A stretch of DNA of 64,000 bases from Schistocerca nitens (taxonomy: Eukaryota > Arthropoda > Insecta > Orthoptera > Acrididae), in contig NC_064621.1 of assembly GCF_023898315.1 (NCBI RefSeq), forward strand, positions 129,516,521 through 129,580,520, in the 5' to 3' direction. Both the position numbers and the translations under genes were made by a program. Below, one piece after another: positions 31,537 to 40,999 of the stretch. Positions within the stretch are counted from its first letter, which is position 1, and the number at the start of each line of letters is the position of its first letter. The notes beneath the pieces were generated by a model, which saw nothing but the letters and a program-made list of their open reading frames with translations, was not told where the DNA came from and searched no databases.

Positions 31537-32203
31537 CGAGTGTTGGAACTTGAATAGTTGCAACTATTTATTCACAACCGATACAAATGAGTTACATGTT
31601 TGCACCTGTTACTGTCCTTCAAAGCAATCGCCAGCGTCGTGTAGAACGCGTTGCCAGTGATGTGGAAGGCATTGTATACCGTCAGCAGAGCCTGTTCTGT
31701 TGATGGTGTGAATGGAGCGGTCTACTGCTTGTCGAGTCTCTGGAACAGTTCTGTAGCGAATTCCACGAAGTGGTTCCTTCATCTTCGGAATCAAATCAAA
31801 GTCACAAGGAGTATGGTGGATGGTGCAGTACTTCCCAGTCTCATCGACCGAACAGAGCGGCCACAGCTTGCGCTGTATGCGCCCGCGCATTGTCGTGCAA
31901 AATGAGGGGTGGGTTGCGCAGAAAGTGTCACCGCTTCTTTCGCAAAACTCGTCGCGGGTAATGCTCCAAAAACGAACAGTAATACGATTTAAGTCTTGTG
32001 ACTTTGATTTCACTGCGAAGATGAAGGAACCACTTCGTGGCATTCGCTTTAGAACTGTTCCAGAGATTCGACAGGCAGTAGACCGCTCCATTCGCACCAT
32101 CAACGGAAGAGGCTCTGCTAACGGTATACAACGCCTTCAAACATGTAACTCTTTTGTATAGGGTGTGAATAAATAGTTGCCACTATTTAAGTTCCAACCC
32201 TCG
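31537..32203. mobile_element. palindromic mariner relic
   Basis: Terminal repeats cgagtgttggaacttgaata (31537) and the complement of gttccaaccctcg (32203) are flanked by TA (31535-31536 and 32204-32205). Unlike a normal mariner, both arms encode the same C-terminal transposase segment in opposite directions: KMKEPLRGIRYRTVPETRQA on the minus strand (31609-31813) and KMKEPLRGIRFRTVPEIRQA on the plus strand (31995-32150). The spacer 31814-31994 still encodes, on the minus strand, the mariner motif LHDNARAHTAQAV. The left arm has about 60 bp absent from the right arm. Confidence 0.88.
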
Positions 32204-32205
32204 TA

Positions 32206-33225
32206 GTATTTCGTTATCTCGTAAGATACTGTACTGTGCTTTCGAGCCAGAAAGATAACAAATCACTCTACCAGTTCATTCATGTGCTGACGATTCGTTG
32301 AAAACCATCTTGCCAACGTCAGTCTCATCATTCTCGTCGTCTTTTCCTCCAACGTATTCTCCATCTTATTCCTCTTCTTCTTCTTCTGCTTCTACTATCA
32401 TTAAGTACATCGCTTTCTATGTCTTCCTCTGTCTCCTTTCAGCATAGCTCTCCCATTCTCTGAGAAAAGGATTGAAGTGCATACTTCTTGAATTGCATCT
32501 TCGTATTATCTTCTGACAAAACCCAGCAAGATTTAAGAGGCTCAGCTGGAATTGTATTATCTCCCATTCTCATAGATATGTTAACATCTCTGAACAATGA
32601 TTCACCAGTTTTATCTACTGCAGCCTTAACGATATGCATATATTAGTAACCTCTGTTAGAATTTACTTGTACGTAGGTGAGATAGCTTTGTTTATGAGCA
32701 TTGGTAATCTTGAGGATTTTACCGTAATTTCGAAGATAGTTGTAATCCTATCGTTGCCAGGTATGTATCTTATATTTTGAGTTATTAAATCATCTCCATC
32801 AACGTCTACCAGCGAATCAGAAGTCATCCACACTCTTGCTGTTCGTTCAAATCTTCTGCCGTATACAGTACCACGAATTTTACATGTTGGTTCAACAAAA
32901 CAAAAAATAATAATAATAAATAAAACCACAGATGCCGGAAGTTGACCCTCTCTCTCTTCTTCACCTGCATCACCATCTTATTCATTTTTGGCTTCTGCTT
33001 TTATAGATACATTGTTTTCTTGCTCTATGTTCTTTTAGAATAAACGTCCTGTTGAGAAATACCTTTTTCAGTATCTAGCCAAGAGCTTCAACTTGTCTTT
33101 TTCAAAGTAATATTACTTTACTGTGGATATTCCCTCGAGATTGCAACACCTATCTCTTAAGAATACTCTTCCGTCCACTCGAACTGACACACATTTTGTC
33201 AAATGCGCTCTTCAATCACATTTGG
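32206..33225. other. no recognisable gene
   Basis: AT-rich with short simple repeats: (ttc)n near 32367-32385 and (aat)n near 32908. Minus-strand frames at 32439-32639 and 32663-32929 show no recognisable domain. Confidence 0.45.
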
Positions 33226-33237
33226 CATTAGGCGGTA

Positions 33238-33647
33238 GCCGGCCGTTGTGACCGAGCGGTTCTAGGCGCTTCAGTCCGGAACCGCGCTGCTGCTACGGTC
33301 GTAGGTTCGAATCCTGCTTCGGGCTTGGATGTGTGTGATATCCTTAGGTTGGTTAGGTTCAAATGGTTCAAATGGCTCTGAGCACTATGGGACTTAACTT
33401 CTAAGGTCATCAGTCCCCTAGAACTTAGAACTACTTAAACCTAACTAACCTAAGGACATCACACACATCCATGCCCAAGGCAGGATTCGAACCTGCGACC
33501 GTAGCGGCCGCGCGGTTCCAGACTGTAGCGCCTTTAACCGCTTGGCCACTACGGCCGGCCCAGGTTGGTTAGGTTTAAGTACTTCTAAGTCTAGGGGTCT
33601 GATGACCTCAGATGTTAAGTCCCATAGTCCTTAGAGACATTTTGAAC
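33238..33647 (+). mobile_element. SINE, type A head, interrupted by another SINE
   Basis: The plus-strand SINE occupies 33238-33345 and 33562-33647. Its own target duplication is cattaggcggta at 33226-33237 against cattaggcgtta at 33648-33659. The body is split at aggttggttaggtt, where a second SINE inserted in the opposite direction. Confidence 0.92.
33360..33561 (-). mobile_element. SINE, type A head, nested inside another SINE
   Basis: Complete minus-strand SINE with a 14 bp target duplication aggttggttaggtt at 33346-33359 and 33562-33575. The target is the conserved body motif of the host SINE. It is younger than its host. Confidence 0.95.
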
Positions 33648-34985
33648 CATTAGGCGTTAGGCATTAGATGTTAAGCATCAGACATTAGCTACTTTCAGAT
33701 TGAGGTTTCATCTTTTTTACAGCATGTCTGGCGGTTTTTCTAACACGAATACAAACTAATTGGTTGAAGATATGAAGAATAGGGTACATGGTATATACAG
33801 GACAGTTCGTTTGTTTCCATCATCATGGACATTAAATGTTATACTATTATTTGCTGGGGATAAGGAGGGGTAAGAGGTGTGACTTGATGCATACATTGCA
33901 AAATATGTAATTTGACATCATTTTTATACATCATTTAAATATTATATTGGAAACAGTGGAACAGGAGAAGAGGAAGTGTACGGCATTTAAATACTACACT
34001 CTGACTGGTTTGAGCCACAGACGAGGGTTTGGCGTATAAAGCACAGTATTGGTTTGTTTCCATCATCTTGGAATTTTTCATTGGGTGTTTCATTTTAATG
34101 GTGTGCTGTGACTGGTTGGTGATAGAGAGATGGGGAGGGGAGCAGGAAAAAGTATTTTTTTTTTAATTTCCTAATCTGTTTTCTAATACTAAGCTCTGAT
34201 TGGTTTGGAAAAGGGAGGAGAGGTTATAAATGACACAATTGTTCTGTATGTAAATATGACAACTTGACACTACTTTTATTCCAGAAATAAAGTATATCTT
34301 TGATTTTCCAGGAGTTAATAAGACCTTCAGGTGGAGGTTATGTAATTTTTACAGCATATCTAGTGCTATTTTCTAACACTGCAAACTCGTTGGTTGGAGA
34401 CAGGGAGGAGAGGGAGCTTGGAATATAATTATAGGACAGCCGGTTTGTTTAAGTCATACTGCTCTATGATTGACTGGAGATGGAGAGGAGGGTATGGTTT
34501 TTAATTTCCTATTAACACAACAGGGATATTTTAGAATACAACACATTGATTCGTTGGGAAGGTGAGAGGGAGTGGGGTATAAAACATACAATTAGTCTGT
34601 TTCCACCACCTATTGCACTTTCTTTTAATACTGCGCTATGATTTCCTGGAAATTAGTTGAGGTAGGTGGTGTGACTTGCTTCCTATAGCAGGAATTAAGT
34701 AATTTGACACCTTTTTACAGATCACTTTTATACTATGCTCTGATTGGCTGGAGACAGAGAGAAGCGTCATGGGGTAGAAAGCATTCACTTGATCTGATAC
34801 CCTCATCTTGGATCCAAATGCTGCATTATACACTCCTGGAAATTGAAATAAGAACACCGTGAATTCATTGTCCCAGGAAGGGGAAACTTTATTGACACAT
34901 TCCTGGGGTCAGATACATCACATGATCACACTGACAGAACCACAGGCACATAGACACAGGCAACAGAGCAGGCACAATGTCGCCA

Positions 34986-35704
34986 CTAGTACAGTGTATA
35001 TCCACCTTTCGCAGCAATGCAGGCTGCTATTCTCCCATGGAGACGATCGTAGAGATGCTGGATGTAGTCCTGTGGAACGGCTTGCCATGCCATTTCCACC
35101 TGGCGCCTCAGTTGGACCAGCGTTCGTGCCGGACGTGCAGACCGCGTGAGATGACGCTTCATCCAGTCCCAAACATGCTCAATGGGGGACAGATCCGGAG
35201 ATCTTGCTGGCCAGGGTAGTTGACTTACACCTTCTAGAGCACATTGGGTGGCACGGGATACATGCGGACGTGCATTGTCTTGTTGGAACAGCAAGTTCCC
35301 TTGCCGGTCTAGGAATGGTAGAACGATGGGTTCGATGATGGTTTGGATGTACCGTGCACTATTCAGTGTCCCCTCGACGATCACCAGTGGTGTACGGCCA
35401 GTGTAGGAGATCGCTCCCCACACCATGATGCCGGGTGTTGGCCCTGTGTGCCTCGGTCGTATGCAGTCCTGATTGTGGCGCTCACGTGCACGGCGCCAAA
35501 CACGCATACGACCATCATTGGCACCAAGGCAAAAGCGACTCTCATCGCTGAAGACGACACGTCTCCATTCGTCCCTCCATTCACGCCTGTCGCGACTAGA
35601 GATGGGGGATCCGCTCTTGAACTAATTCATAGAGTTGAATCTTTCAAAGGAGTGAACAATCAGTGATTCAGAAAAAAAGAACGGTAGCTCCAAACGTTTC
35701 CCAC

Positions 35705-35745
<41 letters not shown>

Positions 35746-37445
35746 GGAGCATATCAGCAGTGCCTCTGCTGGTCAGAGCACAGTGCACGCCACACAACAG
35801 AGCCAGCGCCGGCCTCTGCCCTGCTTCTACCTTGGCTGCCTGCATTGTGCAGTGCCCCATTGGATTTTGTGTTTCACATATGCCGTGCCGTCTCTGTGCG
35901 TCGTCTGCCGTGTGCAGTGTCTGGCGCAGCGTAACTTCGCATCGCACTCTGTCGGCGATTGTTTCAGTCGCACGTCCTGCCCTCTGGGCAGTTGATGCGA
36001 GCAACAGGACAGAGAGCCACCTAGCGGATAACATAGGAACTACTTGCAAAAACCTGCTCGCAAGGGAACGGACGATTTGTCTCGGAGCGGGTGAGTTTAC
36101 CGCTCCCCCCACCCTCGGAACTCGCCCGCTCAACGCTCACCCCACCGTCTCGACTCTAGCCAGAGCATTGAGCAAAGCGACTCAGGTGTCACTCTGCTCT
36201 CTGCGGTCTCAGCTCATGCAGTAATACAGCTCGCGGCTCGACCTGCTCGACTCAGCGCCTCTGCATCGGAGTTCGTCCCCACTGGATATTGTTCTTCGTA
36301 GTAATACCGCTATGTATATTACATTATTATGTTATGTATACATCAATCGTTTTTATTTTATTTTTATTTGTTTAAACTGATTAGATTAGGTTCCTGATGA
36401 CTCCTCTTACCATAGGATTTTTATTATGGACACTCGAATTTACGCTTTAATTACGAGCGAACCGATAAACGTATCGCAAAATGTGATACACCAATATTTT
36501 CCTTGTTTTATTCTGCATAAGGCTATATGCAGCACTTTCGTTTTACAGTCAAATTTATATTTTTTTTTCTTATTCTGGTACGGATTTTGCGATTTTAGGC
36601 GTCTTCGGAAGGAAACGTTCACTTTAAAAATATATGGCTTGCGATGTATTTGTATGAGGTTAATGAAATTTTAATACGTTATAGCCAAATATATTGTTAA
36701 TGTAAATCTCAAGTTACAACATTTTCCGATCACCCAAAAAACCACGATAGTGCAAAATAAATCAATAATCAAAAACTTTGTCATATCGTGGAAATTTCAA
36801 TAAACAATACAAAATTCTCACTCATTATCTGTGTTACTTCAAAATAGGATCAAATAAGATCAAAATACAGGTATAGTACTGGAATAAACCAAGTTTAAAG
36901 GGCAATGTGCCTGCCATTTATTTTCTATTGTAAATGAGTGGTGAGTCATGAAAAAGAGCTAATTCATTTCAGGGAGTGAACAGTTCTGATCCAATCTCTG
37001 AAAAGAACAGTTTTGCCCATCTCTAGTCGCGACACCACTGGAGGCGGGCTGCACGATGTTGGGGCGTGAGCGGAAGACGGCCTAACGGTGTGCGGGACCG
37101 TAGCCCAGCTTCATGGAGACGGTTGCGAATGGTCCTCGCCGATACCCCAGGAGCAACAGTGTCCCTAATTTGCTGGGAAGTGGCGGTGCGGTCCCCTACG
37201 GCACTGCGTAGGATCCTATGGTCTTGGCGTGCATCCGTGCGTTGCTGCGGTCCGGTCCCAGGTCGACAGGCACGTGCACCTTCCGCCGACCACTGGCGAC
37301 AACATCGATGTACTGTGGAGACCTCACGCCCCACGTGTTGAGCAATTCGGCGGTATGTCCACCCGGCCTCCCGCATGCCCACTATACGCCCTCGCTCAAA
37401 GTCCGTCAACTGCACATACGGTTCACGTCCACGCTGTCGCGGCAT
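34986..37445 (-). pseudogene. Tc1-like transposase split by a hAT, otherwise open
   Basis: The ATG at 37443-37445 begins MPRQRGREPYVQLTDFERGR. The paired HTH region covers residues about 10-110 (GWTYRRIAQHVGREVSTVHR, SARTIRNRLHEAGLRSRTP). The frame runs into the hAT at 37025. Beyond it the same frame resumes at 35596 with RREWRDEWRRVVFSDESRFC (first Asp), then FQQDNARPHVSRATQCALEG (second Asp) and SPDLSPIEHVWDWMKRHL (Glu), ending at the stop at 34986. Counting one copy of the 8 bp duplication, exonic length is 1023 bp, 340 codons plus stop, a normal Tc1 length with no other visible break. The second Asp and Glu are 32 residues apart by my count, against the usual 34. Confidence 0.92.
35597..37025. 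mobile_element. non-autonomous hAT element inside Tc1-E
   Basis: A 1429 bp insertion with 8 bp target duplication gtcgcgac at 35589-35596 and 37026-37033, and short terminal repeats tagagatggg and cccatctcta. Both are hallmarks of the hAT superfamily. Subterminal sequence repeats loosely (ttcaaaggagtgaac at the left, gttcactccctgaaatgaat complement at the right). It contains a (GA)n tract at about 35708-35744 and a GC-rich stretch at 35745-36280, but no transposase motif. The frames 35660-36133 and 35760-36224 are not recognisable. Confidence 0.92.
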
Positions 37446-37965
37446 GCTACCAGTGTTAAAGACTGCGATGGAGCTCCGTATGCCACAGCAAACTGGCTGA
37501 CACTGACGGCGGCGGTGCACAAATGCTGCGCAGCTAGCGCCATTCGACGGCCAACACCGCGGTTCCTGGTGTGTCCGCTGTGCCGTGCGTGTGATCATTG
37601 CTTGTACAGCCCTCTCGCAGTGTCCGGAGCAAGTATGGTGGGTCTGACACACCGGTGTCAATGTGTTCTTTTTTCCATTTCCAGGAGTGTAATTGGCTGG
37701 GGACAAGGAGTACAGTACTGTGACTGGTTGGAGATGAGGGAAGGGGCAGACTTAACTAATTTTCCACTAACACAATTAAGCGGTTTCAGTCATCTTGGAT
37801 TTTTAATACTGCGCTCTGAATGGCTGGAAATAAGGAGGGGAGAGGAAAATGAGGTGTGGCTACCCAGTGATAGGACGATTTTGTCACTGATGAGGTCATC
37901 AGTTCACGTTATCGATAATGTCATGCATGACCTTATAAAAATAATGACAGAGGTCAAGTTCATGT

Positions 37966-38360
37966 AGTGGGTTTGTAAAAACTGAAGCCGCACCAGAGTG
38001 GCGAAACGTGTACTACTTCCGATTCACAGTAATCTGGAAAAAATTTCTCAATTCGACGTCCTGCAACCTCCTCTAATCTCAATATTATGTCGTTTCTCTC
38101 CATCTTATACGGACATTCAGCCATGGTTTAGAACCCCGCCAATTACATTAACCACTACATCCCTCTCGCTTAGTTGTAAGATGCAGATGACTACGAGTAG
38201 CAATTGCATTGCATCTCGGCGTGGAATAAAAGATGCTGTTCGATTACATACACACCAGATTTACAATAGAACATGGACATATCACGCTATACTTTTGAAA
38301 CGTGTTGTGTAACGTTGGTGGGAGGTTGGTCCAGGGCGGCCTGAAACGTTGAGCAATATG
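37966..38360. other. no recognisable feature
   Basis: Spacer between the repetitive array and a hAT element; nothing recognised. Confidence 0.4.
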
Positions 38361-38548
38361 TCTTAAGCCAGGGCTTCACAACATACGTGCTCGCGGAGCA
38401 AGCTGTGAGCAGCAAGGCGCGAGCACGGAGCAGCGCGAGCACGCTACCCCCACTATCGGACCAGAGCGGAGAGTGGGGAGAGTCACGTGGGGTACACAAC
38501 AGCTGCCGCCAGTCGATGTAAATCCGCGGCCACCTGCAGGGATATCAC

Positions 38549-39350
38549 TCACGAATTATTACTGCGACAAATGAAACAAATAAAGGAGAATGTACACGTG
38601 CCCCATAATTTTATTATGGGGCACGTGTATCTACCATCTGTAGACACTGAAACTAAAGAATTCCACGACAATCCTATATTTTCAACACTTTCTTCAACAC
38701 TACTTAAAATATCACCTCCGGTTGTAGTGTTCTTCATGGCTACTACATCGAGGAGCTCCTCCCTCACCTGAAGATCTCTATTAACACCTCTAATAAATAT
38801 GGCAAGCTGCGCTGTTCCAGTGATATCAACACTTTCGTCTAAAGCTAGAGAATACGCCATAAAATCTTTGCAGATATTTGCAAACTGGCTCTGGACGTCG
38901 TCTGCCATGTCCTGTATGCGTCGCATAATGGTCATGTCAGATAATGGCACAATCCGAAACTGTTCAGCTTGAGATAGACACAAATGTTCCGCTGCAACTA
39001 CAAAACCATCTTTTATTAAATCGCCATCAGTGAAGGGGCGCAGGGATTTTGCTAAAAATAAAGCAATTTTGTAACTCACTCTGAGAGCTGCCTCAGTTGA
39101 TTTTTCTTCGTCGTCCAGATCTTCTTCGGATAGCTTCCTTTTAAGTTTAATAACTTCCTGTGCACGATCTGGTCAATCACATTTTCCACGTCCGTAGTCT
39201 TTCGCGTGGTACGACATATAATGTCGCTGCAAATTAAATTTCGTAAAAGAATTGAGCGTTTTGTGACATACTAATCATTTTGCAACACCATCTTCTTCAG
39301 TAAACAGATACAATTCCTCCCAATGGGGGTTGAACTGCGAAAGCATGGTT
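38549..39350 (-). pseudogene. hAT (ZBED/GTF2IRD2-like) transposase, N-terminal part
   Basis: The minus-strand start near 39346 (MLSQFNPHWEELYLF) leads into a BED-like zinc-finger segment with LVCHKTLNSFTKFNLQRHY and a downstream His (MSYHAKDYGRG). A stop (TAG-type) interrupts it near 39278 and another near 39175. The frame at 39079-38549 is open for 176 codons: MSYKIALFLAKSLRPFTDGD, SDMTIMRRIQDMADDVQSQF, YSLALDESVDITGTAQLAIF and REELLDVVAMKNTTTGGDIL, which are the N-terminal RNase-H-like region of this transposase group. It ends in sequence derived from the internal deletion and hairpin. The C-terminal dimerisation region is missing. Confidence 0.82.
38593..38629. repeat. perfect 17 bp inverted repeat with 3 bp loop
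   Basis: tacacgtgccccataat at 38593-38609 is the exact reverse complement of 38613-38629, separated by ttt. It lies where the hAT transposase frame leaves homology to its family, so it may mark the internal deletion junction. Confidence 0.95.
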
Positions 39351-39598
39351 GGGGTTACACAACGGCGACTTCACATGATTCTTAACCAGCGAAGTGACTG
39401 TTACGAGCTGATCGTAGTACTTTAAACGTTACACAGTCGGCGCGAATTCAATAGGCACGCTGCGGCCCTATTCAAACGTGCGCGCGCATTTCCCCTCCCT
39501 CCCCACTCCACGACCTTGCAGCTGCTCGCGAGCAGGTGCCTGAGCAGACGCGAGTATTCGTGCTCAAAACCGGCCAGTTGTTAAGCCCTGTCTTAAGC

Positions 39599-40666
39599 TC
39601 TGTTTTCGGGTAGCATATTGCGTCTTTAACGCACTGTGCTAGTGAGTTAAGGCACAAGTATTCACTTGGAGATAGCATCTCCACTTCACATGAACTTAAA
39701 CGACGGCGTTGCTTTTCGTGGCCGCTGATTGGTCAAGTCAGAGAATCGGGACTCAACTGCGGCCGACGGAGACTGGAGTGTCTTCCTCCGACGTCAGCGG
39801 TCGTGAGTGCAAAGTTATGGGGCGCGGTAGTTAGTGTTTCCGATAGAAGTGCTCGTAGCGGATATTATTTATAATTATTATTGATTTAGTAATATTAAAG
39901 TGTGATTTACACTACAGTTAGCGAGTTAAGTCCGTGACTCACGGTGCCTTGAATTGAATGTTGTGTAATATTTTGTGATTGTGTTTTTAAGAATGTTGCA
40001 GCAAGAAATTTAACGATCAATAAATTAATGACATTCCGTCAAAAAGCATTTTTCTCACAACGGTTTCGTGCCAGATCATAAACGGAAATACCATCGTGCG
40101 TGATCTTTTGGAAGAGGGATAATAACTTTAGAAGACGCAAAGTGAGCAACTAGGATTCTGTGATGCGTGCCTGATGCTGAACATATCCGAGTGCATTCTT
40201 CAGTGGAACTCTCTAGCTGTTACCACCAGCCACACTATCACGTCTTTTACGCTAGTTGTGATTTCAGTTCGCTACTCCCATTGGCTTATTTTACTAGCGC
40301 CCAGTTTGCCACGCGGCTGTTTTTGCAAAGTGTCGTATTTCTAACAGGAAGCAATACCCTGTATTTCACTTTGGTGAGGGATTTTGCCTTGTGAGAGCCA
40401 ATTAGAGGCTTAAGATTTGGTATTCTACTAACGCTGGTGTGCAGTTTCATCGTGTTGCGCCGTTGATTCGCGAAGCTTGTTGTATGTTCTTTGCTTGGAA
40501 ACAACATTTTCCACGCATTTTTCATTTACATTTGATGCAGGAGTCATGTTCACGCAGGATATATATTTGCGTTGTGTAGTTTATCTAACTCAAATGTAAC
40601 TTTGCGATCGGTCCTAAAACATGAGTCCACCTGGAAAATGATATTCAATTGCACTTAATCTATCTC

Positions 40667-40701
<35 letters not shown>

Positions 40702-40999
40702 ACCCTTTCTATTTATCTATCTTGCTCTCTCTTTCTCGACTATTAGCATTCAGATTGCTTTGGTTATGTTATTCCTTGCCTGTGTTGTAAAACTAGGAAT
40801 TCGATGGTTTTTATGCAATACATAAGACTGCCTCTCCTGTAATTAGAATTCTTTAGAATTAGCTCACCTTCACAAAAGTATCAATATTTGTCTTTTCATT
40901 AGACCTGTATTAAAAATTCCCTTTGTTTCAACATTACTGTGCTTCTCATGATCTCTCTCTCTCACTCTCTCTCTGTCTCCTACTCTCTCTCTCTCTACT
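39599..40999. other. no gene recognised; microsatellites
   Basis: A C-run followed by (CT)n lies at about 40668-40701 and CT-rich repeats at about 40950-40998. About 39690-39840 is moderately GC-rich. Frames at 40167-40394 and 40286-40525 have no recognisable domains. Confidence 0.45.

Larger units (their letters stand above)
34831..37689 (-). mobile_element. Tc1-like element E, carrying a hAT insertion
   Basis: Terminal repeats cactcctggaaattgaaata (34831) and the complement ending tttccatttccaggagtg (37689) are flanked by TA at 34829-34830 and 37690-37691. Removing the hAT at 35597-37025 leaves an element of about 1.4 kb, the usual Tc1 size. It sits inside the repetitive array, which resumes immediately on the right. 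Confidence 0.93.
33700..37965 (+). repeat. internally repetitive element, plus-strand copy, split by a Tc1-like element
   Basis: Runs over 33700-34830 and 37690-37965. About a dozen units share ctctgattggctggagacag-like cores followed by a purine-rich ggaggggagagg block and, in many, tttgtttccatcatcttgga. Cores are seen near 33855, 33997, 34110, 34196, 34390, 34470, 34545, 34640, 34742, 37694, 37720 and 37815, so the period is irregular, about 75-190 bp. A longer unit (tttttacagcatgtctgg) recurs near 33715 and 34356. The same element lies inverted at 27480-28190. Non-coding. Confidence 0.72.
38369..39590 (-). mobile_element. hAT element with BED-type transposase remnant
   Basis: Terminal repeats cagggcttcacaac (38369) and gttgttaagccctg (39590) match at 13 of 14 positions, and an 8 bp duplication tcttaagc flanks them exactly (38361-38368 and 39591-39598). 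At 1222 bp it is too short for a complete hAT (usually 2.5-5 kb). GC-rich subterminal regions contain repeated gctcgcg/cgcgagc motifs, typical of transposase-binding ends. The interior keeps only the N-terminal part of the transposase. Confidence 0.95.

Noticed and set aside
33238-33320. tRNA-like heads of SINEs (also near 14357, 49172, 51847, 59091) as tRNA genes
   Set aside because: All continue into the same SINE body, most with target duplications, and they lack a credible full cloverleaf.
35660-36224. Overlapping 157- and 154-residue frames on opposite strands inside the hAT
   Set aside because: Both depend on GC-rich sequence and a (GA)n repeat, overlap each other, and carry no transposase or other motif.
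37023-37706. N-terminal extension of 87 codons on the Tc1-E transposase
   Set aside because: The extension crosses the terminal repeat and flanking TA; the family start is the methionine at 37445.
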